Assembly (NCBI GenBank): GCA_009760855.2
Contig: WPIO01000019.1
Span: 4,631,501 to 4,695,500, forward strand
DNA from: Cristatella mucedo
Taxonomy: Eukaryota > Bryozoa > Phylactolaemata > Cristatellidae
Direction: 5' to 3'
DNA length: 64,000 bases
Shown: positions 21,623 to 33,600 of the stretch, piece by piece
Layout: every line of letters starts with the position of its first letter
Position numbering within the stretch: position 1 is the first letter of the stretch
Translations under genes and position numbers: made by a program
Notes under the pieces: generated by a model
Told to the model about the DNA's origin: nothing
The model's database searches: none
The model's input: only the letters and a program-made list of their open reading frames with translations

Positions 21623-24560
21623 GTAAGAACCCTTCAAGAAATTGCACCGTGGTTATTGTTTTCGGGCTATAGTGTTGTTGATTTCTCATTTGTACCTCTA
21701 CTGCTTCTCTGGTCTATTTCACTTGATGTGTCGATAATGCTACATTTCTGTTGCAGCACAGGCATGTTTGTCAATGCTGTAAGTTCCCCATTTTGCCTAT
21801 GCTATTATACTATCAGTAAGTGGGTAATCTGTCCCAATTTTATGTAAAGATTTCATCAGATGTTAGTATCTTATCGAGTAAATCAGGTAGTTATCTACAC
21901 GATTTTGCCTGTAATGTATCTCCGTCTGTAACTCCACAAAGTCATAAAGACCAGATGGGTGTTACACGGGAGAGTTTTGTATAGCGCACTCACAGCCTAA
22001 GCGGCTTTCGGTACGCATTCGGTAGCCAACAGACTTCGTCTCACGCAACAAAGAGAAAGTGGGAAGCATAGCAGAGTTAGGAGAGCAGTTGAGGTAGTGA
22101 GTAGCATAGAAGTAGCAGTTCAGGACCGCTGAAAAGGATGTGCCATAGTCAGCAGTAGGAGAGTAGTTGTCGTTGCGTAAGAATTGTGGAAGCGAGTTCC
22201 ACAGTCTAGGACCTGCAGAGCTAAAGCTTCTGTCGCCAACTGTCTTTAAGCGGAGGATTGGGACAGCTAATTTATTGTCCACACAGGACCTGAGGGTGCG
22301 AACAGGCTGAAACTGATGCTGCAGCTCAGCTAAATATGAAGGAGCCAAGCCGTGGCGGGCCTTGTGGGTCAGCGTAAGAACTTTGCTCTGGATCCGTTGC
22401 TCAACCGGCACCCATCCTAGCTCTTTTAGCAAAGGAGACACGTGCTCAAACCGCTGGGACTTGAAGACCAGCCTTGCAGCCATATTCACAGTCTGCTGTA
22501 GTGGTCTAATAGATTTCTTTGGCAGCCCAGCCAATAAGGAATTGCAATAATCAAGCCGAGACAGAACTAAGGAGCTAGTTAAATTTTTTACAAGCCACTG
22601 TGGGAGACAGCTTCTAATCTTGGATAGGGATCGGATGTGATGGCTAGCTGTAGAGGCAGTCTTCTGAATGAAGCTTTTGAAATTGAGGCAGTTGTCGAAA
22701 ACGACACCTAAATTTCGAGCACGTGGTGATGGTCGCACAATAGCATCACCTATTAGAAGAGCAGAGCCTTTTAATCCAGCCACACGCTTAGGGTGTCCTA
22801 TGAACAGCAGTTCGGTTTTATCATCATTTAATTTCAGGAAGTTTTCCGACATCCAGGATCGAATATCGGCAAGGCAAGCATTCAGTTTCTCAGTTGCCGC
22901 AGCAGATTCCGACGGTTTGAATGACAAATACAGCTGAGTATCATCAGCATAGAAGTGATATCCTATTTCATGGATGATGGTCTTCTATCATGCATTAGCA
23001 GGTCTTGTTGTGCTTTATGACTTTGTTGGTGCATGAATTGCCACAGAAGAAACACAGTAGGTCCTATCAGAATGACGGCAGGCAGAGAAGAGGTTGAGGG
23101 GTAGGGGTTCCTTATTTTGCAATGACAAGATGCTCATAGGGTCGTGACACACGATCGTGCGGTCAGGCTTGGCTGACCTGTGAGCAAACGATTAAGTTGT
23201 GTGGCCAGTGGCCCCTGTAGCCACTTTGTGCCCAGCAGGAAAGTTCCATTGCAGTCAGAACTTTGCCTCGGCACAAAAGTCAGCTATAGGATGGCAAATA
23301 AGCCCGATGGCAAGCGACATGCTTAACGACAGCGATGGCGAGAATGTGAGTGGGTCAGCATCCATGCCGGAGGGGCTGAGGCTTGGCCTTGTGACAGGTA
23401 AAAATTGAAGAAAAAGTTCGTGAGCAGCACCGATCGGTAGCTGAGCAGTGCCTTTTTGTGAAGAAGTAGCCTCCTAAAGTGTGTCATTTCGCTTGTGCAA
23501 TTATAGACGGGATAGAGTTAACTTTGCCGGTGCCTTGAGCAGTGAGACCGACCGGCTGTGTAGAGCTTGCAGGACATCGGGGTCGATGTGCATCGTGGAT
23601 GGTAGTGATATCGAATCAAATCCACTGGCAGCCTTTGGTGGTACCGATGGCAGTGGTACAGTCGAGTTGCTGTAGAATGATGAGTACTGGGTGAAAGGAC
23701 TGTTTGCTAGCCGGGGTTGCAGGTGGGTTGAACACACTATGGGTAGTTGAGAAAAGCTCAGTTGGTTGTGATGTCGTTGGTCGTCAATGCTGAACCATAT
23801 TGTGAGCAGCAATGAAGCACCGATGAAGTGAAAAAATGGGAAATCAGAAATTGAGAGCAGATTGGATAGCAGCGGGGACGTACATTCATGATCACCTCTA
23901 TGGAGCAACAAGTCATTTCAGCTCACTGAACCAGTGATATCAATTGGAGCGCTCCTCTCAAAAACACAAACAGAGAGTGATATCCAATCGACAAATGTGG
24001 TGTGGCTTCACAAACATTAAGCGCTCTCGCTGGTGCGAGCTGGGGGCACAATGGTAAAAAAGGCTAAGGACAGGCAGAAAACAGTTTGTCGTTGTCTGAC
24101 CGCCAGGATTTGAAGATCCCATGTGATGTACCTTCGGAATGGCGACGGTCACGATCACATAGGTAGCCAGGAGGGTGTAAGGCAAGTACCAGGCTAGGTC
24201 GTACCACTCTCTTTTCTGAATCAGATAGTTAAGCTACACCTCATACGAATCTCAAACCTTTTGGAGACGTTGCCTTTAGTTTGTATGCTCCCAAAGACTT
24301 GAATTCACTCTCGACTGACGTCTCGACATCCCCCTGACTTGTCATTAAAAAAGAAGCTAAAAACGCATCTCTTTATTACAGCATTTAGTGGGTCCATGTG
24401 ATTCGTCATTTGTGTGCTTATGCATGCTGACACTGCTACTTGCCACTGGTCGTAGGACATTTCCCCCCTGGACGTCCTCCCCCCCCCCCCGTTGGACCCT
24501 AGGACATTCCTCCCCCGGGGTAGGGCATTTTCTCTTATGTTGATGAATGTGTAACTAAGA

Positions 24561-24641
<81 letters not shown>

Positions 24642-27600
24642 TGATTAAATGAAGTTCATGCTCTATTAAAATAACATTAACTCAGTGTAATTAGAGGAAT
24701 GGGTGGATTGGAAGGATGGTTTTTAATGGAACAGATGCGGCAGCAAGCCATGCAGTTTGGTCCCTCGGAAGTAGGTCGCCAGGCACATATTTGTACCCGT
24801 CAAAGCCTGCACGCTATGGTGTGCCGCCCGTTCCTGCAAATGAGTGCTAAGCCTCAGAGGTCTACTGAGTGTAACTCGACCTCAAGAAATCTAGTTATGC
24901 CCTAATACACACTAATTAAAGCACGGAATACAAGCTAGGGTGGATTTAGGCAGCGGAGGCGCAGCCCACCGTAAACGCTAAACCCTAAACACCCTGAACA
25001 CTATACCCTAAAACCTAAACCCTAAACACATAAGGGGGAAATGTCCTACCCTAGGGGGAAATGTCCCGGGGGGGAATGTCAGGGGGGACGTCCAGGGGTA
25101 GAAATGTCCGTACCCCTTGCCACCAACAGTATTTTCATGATGACCGTGGGTATGTCACCCTAACCATTTTATTCTTGCTGTTTATTGAGCATGCTACCAA
25201 CACTAACCATTCGATCATGCTTCCTTTACAGCATATGTAAAGTATCTTTAAAGAGATAAAGTTCTCTGAGGGTACTACACAAATATATTATTATTATATT
25301 AATGAACTCGCTTCTGTAGCAGTTTAGAAGTTGAGGCAGTAGAGGCGTTGAACCATCCCGGCAGTTATTCCTAAGTAGGTAGCCACATCAAGGTTCACCA
25401 CTTTGTTGAGGCACTTTTTTTTTTAGTATAAAGCATGGTCGGGTTGGAGTCCATTTGTTTGCCCCCATAGGAGAAGGAGAGGTTCGATCAGTCCGACGGC
25501 AGGCAGAGAATAAAGTATCCCTTAGTCGAAGCAGAGAAAAGTTCCTCGGCCTCGAGAGTTTGCTACGACCAAGAGGGATATAGGGTCGTGACACGTGATC
25601 AGGTTGTCTGGTGTGGCAGCCCTCCACTGGACTGACATTGCAGATAGGAATGCAACTAAGTTGGTTGGCCAGTAGTTATACAACATCAGCTCGAGTTGGG
25701 CTGCATTATGTCTGTTGATATTTTAAAACGCCGGGATTCCCGGTTCTTTGTTTGCCCACCTCATCCTCATCCTTACCCTTCCCTGATCTGCTTTTCACTA
25801 AGCAACGTTTCAAAACTTGGAACCTTTTCATCTCTTGCTTCAGTTCACCTATGTGCAATACCTACTCCTCAGGCTTGCCACCTCAGGCACCATCTGCTCC
25901 TCTTGACACAATCACAGATTAGCTATGCCTTCAACCGACCTCGAATCTTTTGGATACCACGCCTTTAGTTTTCATGCTCCCAAAGCCTGGTACTCACTCA
26001 TAACGGTGTCACAACATTTTCAGACTTAACTGCATTTAAAGGAAAGCTAAAGACCCACCTATTCCTCAAGCCATTTGCTCTGTTCGTGTAACTTGTCCTT
26101 ATGTACTTTCTTACCTATGATCATGAAAAGTCACGGAGAACTTCAACTCTGCTTTGGAAGGTCGGTCTGAATGTCTGATCTGGCTGGTGAGCCCGTCCTA
26201 TAAAAAAACAACAAAACAGCAGCTATGGTCAGCGGCTATTTATGTGTGCTAAATTGCCGGGCTGTTCGTACCGAGCGCGATTGCTCCTGCGCCACCATTG
26301 TGCTCGCTGGCTGAGCGCAAGGCTCGTTGCCTTCACTAAGTAAATAAAAAAATACTAGCTGATTCAACAGCCTCTTTTTGTATAGCGACAGAAGAGCCTT
26401 GACGGCTATCACCACCACTTGCAGTGGTGATACAGGATCGCCCACCACAGGATACGAACCCACGACCTCGGGGCCGAGGTCGTAAAAAGCAACCGCCTTA
26501 CCTAGTGAGCCATTCTTCACGCAACAAAATCTTTATAAGCAGCAAAATAAAAAAATGAATGCTGTTAAGTTTGTCGAAAATCATGCTTTTGTTGAATTTA
26601 GGCCGTGCACAGAACTATGAGACTGCATTTTCTATTCCCACAATGTCCGTGCAGGCTCTCTTTCCAGTGGTGAGCGCCCGCTAGTGAATTAATAATGACC
26701 TGTTTATGAGATGTACTTTCGAAATTATTTAATTGGATGAGTGCTGAAATTAATCATGTTTTCACTGATTGAGACACTTCTTTTACAGCACGTGTTAAGT
26801 GCCTAGAAAGAGATTTAGTTCCTTTAGGGCACTATGCAAACGTAGTTTACCACTATTATTATTTTTTTAGGATGTATAACGACCTTCTCAGGAATGCAAA
26901 CCTGGGTAAAGACTATGCTTGTTTTGCTTAATCTTTTGGCCGCGTTTGATACAATTGATAACAAAGTCCTTCTTGAGCACCTGTCATTACGCCTGGGCAT
27001 CACTGACACTGCACTGCAGTGGTTCGGATCTTATCTCGTTGGGAGTCTCCAGAGTGTTGATGTGAATGGACAAAGATCACCCAAGGAACCTCTGAAGTAT
27101 TTGGTATCTCAGGGCTCTGTGCTTGGTCCCATTCTTTTCACGGTTTGCCAGGCAAAATCTAGGCTTTCACTTCTATGCAGATGACACTCGGTTGTACCTG
27201 TGCTTTGATTCCTCCCATCCCTCAGGCACGTCGAATTCTCTTAACTCTCTTGCAGCATGTATTGCTGACATCTGCGTATGGATGACTGAACTTTCTCAAA
27301 TTAAATGATGACAACACCAACTTACTAGTTATGGGCAAACTAAGTTACTCAAAAAAAGATTATCGCTCACAATCGGCTCTGCCAGGATATCTCTTCATGC
27401 ATCTGCACGTAATCTAGTTGTCCTGTTCCAAAGTGACCTTTCACTAGATGACCATGTCAGCTCCACAGTAAAGTCTGCCTACTTTCAGCTACATAACATT
27501 GCTAAAATTCGGGTGTGTTTAGACAAGAGATACTACATCCAAATTGATCCACACATTTGTGATATTCTGTCTTGACTTCTGTAACTCACTTCTTGCTGGT

Positions 27601-30600
27601 CTACTGGCTTGTGCAATCAGGTGCTTACAGTTGGTGCAAAACTCTGCAGCTAGGCTTGTCTGTCGTGAGCGTGGTAGTTGCCTCATCACACCACTTTTCG
27701 CCAGGCCGCACTGGCTTGCAGTCAAGCAGCTTATCGACTTCAAGGTTCTGTCACTTTTAGGTCCCTCCATTCCTTGGATCCAGCCTACCTATCAGAACTA
27801 CGTCCCCACCAGGCCAAGCATCGTACAACCCACTGTTCTGACTCGTTTAGCTATACCTCATACAAACATCAAATCCTTTGGAGAGCGTGCCTTCATTTCG
27901 TATGCTCCCACAGTCTGAAACTCACTCCCGCCTGATGTCATCCTCTGACATAACGATATTTATGAAGAAGGTTAAAACACGCCTGTTTATGACAGTATTT
28001 AGTAGGTCCATGTGATTCATTCGTTGTGTGCTTATGCATGCAGACAGTGTGCCAGCTGTTCCTAACAATATCTACATGTTGACCATGTGCATGTCCCATC
28101 TAACAACGTTTACTTGACGACATTTCTAATATTACCTGTAATTATTTGGCCATGATTTCTGTACAGCATCTGTAAAGTGCGTAGAAAGAGATCCGGTGCT
28201 CTAAGGGCACTATACAAATGTACTATTATCACTATTATTGACATGTCCACATAATGCATTTATTATCTAAGCTTAATTGAATGCCTTCTGTGTGCCTTCC
28301 AGATTGTTCAGCTTTAGCTATTTCTCTTATAGACAGAAGTATCGAGACAAAAAAGCAAGCAGCCGAGTTAACCCATGCGAAAAGCAGGGTTTCGCAGTTG
28401 GAGTCAAAACTCAGTCATGTAGAAATGCTTCTCAAGAAGTCCTCTGTCGACCATGACACGGAACTTGCTAGGCTGAAGCAAGAGACACAGGTATGGATAT
28501 ACTCAAATCATCCGCAATTTTTACTTGTTCTGAATGCTTTAGATGGGCATTCCTATGTAACATTGCCTTGGTCTCAACTAATTAATAAGCTATACTAAGG
28601 CGACTGCTTCGGAGTCCCAAGACCTGGGTTCAACTCTTGTGACCAATAGAGCTAGCAGGCCTTACTACTTTCGCAGAACAAGAAACTGATCTGACAGGCC
28701 CCTCCAGTTATTTAAATTATGCATGCAGCTCTTCAGCCACGACTCCGTGTCTTCGCATGATATGCATATTGTGCTCAAATCGGCTGCAGCCACTGTGATA
28801 CTGGTTGCATAATGTTTAGTCCCTAAGAGATGATGCGGCAAACGCAAGCCATCAGCTCTCACATGCCTGCAAACGAGAGCAATCCTTGGCCGAACAACTG
28901 TCAGATGCCCGTGTGGCAGCAGACAAGGCCCGGATTTCCTTTGAGGAAAGAATCTTGAGTCTTCAAAGGGAGAAGACACTTACTGTTGTGCAGCATGGTC
29001 AGGTGAATAATGCGCCATCGGCTGGCTGCTGCGTGGCTGGCTGCTTGAGCTTCCTGGTGCCTTGAGCTTGTGCTGTTTTGTGGGGCTCACATCGCACTAG
29101 TCTTCTTTGTTGGCCTTTATTAAGGTTGAAGAGGAACTTCGGCAAAAGTATGTGGAGACAAAGACTAAGCTGATGCGTGAGCAGGCTGAAAAGGAGTTGG
29201 CAAGATCTGAGCTTGCTGAGCTAACGGAGCAGCATTCGGCTCAGACAAAGTAAGGCAGCACCTTGCTCCTGAAGCTTCGTAGTCAGTAATGATTGTATCA
29301 TCCAGCTAAGCAAAGTGGGAATAAAAATGTACCAATGCTGTACTTGTTCTACTTCTCCAATATACATCAATGCCAGTACGTACGGTATGTAAGTGGATGT
29401 CACTTTATTTTGCCCCTGAAACTATTTGTATAGCGCCCCAACAGAACTTAATCTCTATTCAGGCGCTTCACATATGCCTCGGGGCTCGAGCCCACGACCT
29501 TAGCCAGACCCTAGTCGGGGCAAGCATCTTAACCGCTGGATCAAACCAGCTCGATTGCCCAGTCTTCCTACATCAACTGAAACTTGACTTGTGTCGAAGC
29601 CCAGACAATGTGCAGGTGTGTGCAGTTTGTGTGCAAAATTTATGGTGTTCACGTAATCACTGTCAGAAAGTATGTTTTTTGCAAATTACCCATGGTGACC
29701 TACTTACAAACATATACATAGACATACATTCACGTGCATACACTCAGTCACAAAAACGCCTTGCAGTATAGCCGCCGTTGCTGTTGCTGTAGAGTCGTCC
29801 GGGTAATCAGAGGGCTTTCTACGATTCTAGGCATACTAAAATTATTCGAAGCACGTGGAAAAATTTATTGACAGCCCAAAATCAAACATATGCTGCTGGT
29901 ATGTCTGCATTGAGTCGGGCGTTGTCCTACCACGATTCCCTGTGAACTCCATAATCTGGAGAGGATAGAGGCTACCAGCTTCTCCGCTGTCTTTTCTACT
30001 GTAGCACATTTCAAAGAGCTTGAGTTTTATTGAAAGGGTAGGCTACTGGTAGGCCGAACGTCCGGCCTCAGCTGCCCGTCGATATTGCTCCATAGTTGTT
30101 TTATCAGGTTCAATCAGGCGACTGGCTGAGCCAATGCACCAGCATCAAATAAGCATTCGTCCAAAAGTGCTTCACCTGCCAGGAAGTTTGCATAGGATCG
30201 TTATCTTGCTGCCAAATGTAATGACCCCCCAGAGTATTTGAACCCTAAAATCTTCTTTTCTTAACCAACAATGACTTGAGTAAAGTAGTCTTCGAGGAAT
30301 CCTAGTTTGGTGCTTGTGCAATTGCTCATCAAGTTGCCTAATATGAATCCCACAGATCGATTGTGGAACAATATCGACTGGTGGCTGAGGCCGAGTGTTC
30401 GACCTGCGTCAGTAGCCGAACTCTTCAGTAAAACTCAGGCTCAGTGGAATGTGCTAGAGCAGGAGGGACAAAAATCGAAAGCTGGCATCCTGTGTATCTT
30501 GCTAGACAAGGGAGGTCATAAAGAATCGTGGTGGGACGATGTCAAACTAAGCAGATGCACACCAACCGCATGTGTGTTCGTTTTTGGGTTGTCAATAAAT

Positions 30601-33600
30601 ATTTTCGCATGCTTCGCATAACTTTAGTATGCCTGGCATCGTAGAAAACCTTATTATTCGAACGAGTTTACAGCCACAGCAGCAGCAGCCATACTGCAAA
30701 GATTTGTTTTCACCTGAGTGTATGCGTTTAAATGCTAGGTGCATTCATTAGGGTCTAGCTCTAACCGGCTACTGACTCACACTTCTTGTTCTCTAGTATC
30801 TTCAGGCCCTTAGTGTCTACTCAACACCCGTGTTTGAAAATACAGTGCCTAAAAGTTCAAGGGCATTTTGATGACAAGACCATGATGGGAATCATGTTAT
30901 CTTGCCCGATAGCCACAAGTGCAGCTGACCTCTCGGTCACCAGATTCATATCTATGACATTACCACTCAAATATGGCCTTCCCACTGTATGTAGCTGGCC
31001 TGTGATGCATGCTTACTCTCGTTTACACATTCAAGCCGGATGAGTGCCTAATACTTTTGGGGTCTTAGCCGAAGGGTTGGGAGCTTGTATTTCACGACCT
31101 AGGTCGTGGGTTTGGGCCCTTTTGTAAGCAAATTTTCATTGAACAGTGAAAGCAGAGTGATAGCAGCTAAAGCTCTTCTGCCCCAATATAGATAAAGCTG
31201 TTGAATCAGCTGACTTTACCACTTAATGAAAAAGCCATCTTTCTGTTACTAATTCAAATGCAGATTGTCTTTCAAAAGTTTCATAAGAATGGGTTGCACT
31301 AAAATATTAGCACTCTACCATAGCAAGCGTGATGACTGCTAAAGTCATGTTGATGTAGCTTGGTTGCACGGAAGGCAGTAATCATCCTTAGCCACAATTC
31401 AGTCATGAACTGCTTGTAAATACTGAGTTCTGAGCATTCGTTTGGTTGTGAAGTCGAATGCTTATTTGCATCAATTTTTGCATGTTGCTATTGTTGTTGT
31501 GTTGTCGTTTCAGTATTATTCCCTTTTCCGTGTCTTGCTTTTCGTGTAGGATACATATTGCGGTGATTGTCGATGTTTTGCGTCTAGTTTCCACCCGCGT
31601 GCTGCCCGTCGAAGCCGTCGCACGGCTGGCTAACACCAAAACTTGCTGCATTTCCAAGTTGTTTGGAATCTCAATGTTATTCTTACACTGTGTGCCTGTG
31701 AGTCTTCTCTTGGTTTTTCGGTTTGCAAACCGTGTCTACTTGTGGGACGCCGAGAACAAATATGCAGAGGAACGGCTCATTTGTTTTTATAATTCAGGAA
31801 ACTAAAAGAACTGCAGGCAAAGCAGAAGGAGCACGAGCTAATAAACCAAGACAAGCTGTCTGCTGCCGAGCGGCAGGTGCACGAGCTAACGGAGCAGCTA
31901 TCCGCGTACACTGACGATCGCGGCCGAGTGGCCGCAGCATTCTCCGACTTGCAACAGCTGCACAAGTACCATGCTGAAAACGAGAGATTTCGAATGGAGA
32001 ACAAGCAGCTTCGGTCTGGATGGCTGCGATGGCAGACGCTGGCTGGCTTTTTCTCTGGCCGCACAGCTGGCACTTCTGTGCCCGGTAGACTGATTAATGG
32101 GAAATGTCGTCGTGATAATAAAACTTTTTCCGTGACAGGGATACACAGGAGAACGTGCATCTCTTGAAGGAGATGCTGGAGAGCGCAAACCAGAAGCTGC
32201 AACGACACGAGGCTCGGCTTCATCAGATCGCACAGATCGAAGCCGACAACGAGGTAAACGCTGCAACTGGACAGTGTGTGCCTCTATTATAATTGCACAA
32301 CAAGCTTTGGCCATCTTCTTGAAGCAATGAATAAGCATTTATCCTGCAGCTGAAATGTTATTTGATGTTATTTTTAATGACCCACTTGCAGATTATGCCT
32401 TTCGTGCACTGCTGACTTGCTGGTCCATTGCCCAAGTCGATTGATAGAAGTGGGATTAAAGAGATTAATAGAAGTATGATTAAAGAAGTGGTGTAATATG
32501 TGTAACTTATTGCATATGTTTGATATCGCTCAATGCTCGTGCTTGAGAGAAAATCACACAGTGCAAACAGGTGGCTGAAGGTCTGGTGCAGGGCTCCTCA
32601 ATGCTCCTCCATAGACGTGTCTGAATGAGGAGAGGTAGCAGCTCACTCTGTGTCGGTTGGAGGACTCTTTAAAACAGCATGATTTTTACTTTCAGTGGCA
32701 GGATTGCGTTTTAGGATGCACACTTTAATGGTTGTATCGCAATTGAGTTGGGGGCTAATAGCCCAGTAGAACAGTGACAGTGGTTATCCAACGAACAGTA
32801 GGTGTAGGTTTTCGGTCACATATTGGTTTTGAGACGATATATCACTTTTGAAACTAGTTATTGCGGGATGAGCTTGCACTAGCAACGGCCTGATTTCAAA
32901 GGACAGAACACACCTGACACCTGAAGGAGGTTATCGGGAAGACTTTAAAGTTAGGAATGATCAGCTGGTTCTACAGCTTCATTTATGTGACAGCAGAAGA
33001 GCCTTAGCAGCTACCACTTCAGCTAGCAGTGGACAACAATAAATGGCCTGCTGCACGTCTTAAATCCTCGACCTGAATCCTTCATCTTAAGCTGCATTAA
33101 ACGATTCAATTTTATTTTGGTAATCCCCAACCGGCAAGATCATCAATAGGTATGTTTCCATTATCTCCAAAGAGCACCGAAGAAAGTTGGACCTGTAAAT
33201 GCAGCTTTGCCTGTCCATCTAGTATGGACTGTCCTAGCATGTTATCTACTCTGCCTTGCTACCAGGATTCAAAGGGAAGTGTTAGCAAGGCATCCAAACT
33301 TTTCTTGGACACCTGGTACATGCATGAGAACATATGCAATGACAGTGTTACAATCAGATGTGCTTCAAGCAGGCGATGCTCAGGCCCATCTGTGAGGAAA
33401 TAGTTCGGAGTATTTTTTACTAATTTTGACAATTGACTAACACTGACTAATAATTAAATCAAACACTGCACTCAGAAAGTGCCCTAAAATGCCTGTTCGG
33501 CTACCGGAAAATTTCTGACGGTTAACTGTTGAAACTAGTCGATGTCCATCCTCAATAAGTATGTGTATCATCTATCATATGTGCACTGACATGTAAGCAA

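Larger units (their letters stand above)
24447..25115. mobile_element. Foldback/MITE-like DNA element with 8-bp target duplication
   Basis: Flanked by CTTGCCAC on both sides (24439-24446 and 25116-25123). The first about 85 bases (GTAGGACATTTCCCCCC, CTGGACGTCC, GGACATTCCTCCCCC) are imperfectly complementary to the last about 85 (GGGGGAAATGTCC, GGACGTCCAGGGG, GAAATGTCC), so the ends form long inverted repeats built of GGACATTTCCCCC-like subunits. Inside are a (CA)n tract and CCCTAAA-like repeats. No transposase is encoded. An 8-bp duplication would fit hAT-type mobilisation; this is inference. Confidence 0.7.
24235..25300 (+). repeat. LINE 3' copy split by a foldback element
   Basis: LINE C-terminal and 3' non-coding sequence runs 24240-24446 (GTATGCTCCCAAAGACTTG and so on), is broken, and resumes at 25124 (ATGTCACCCTAACC), ending with GTTCTCTGAGGGTACTACAC and ATT repeats near 25300. 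Confidence 0.8.

Noticed and set aside
24305-24634. 109-codon frame starting with CVCV repeats
   Set aside because: It is a (CA)n tract reading into LINE 3' sequence.
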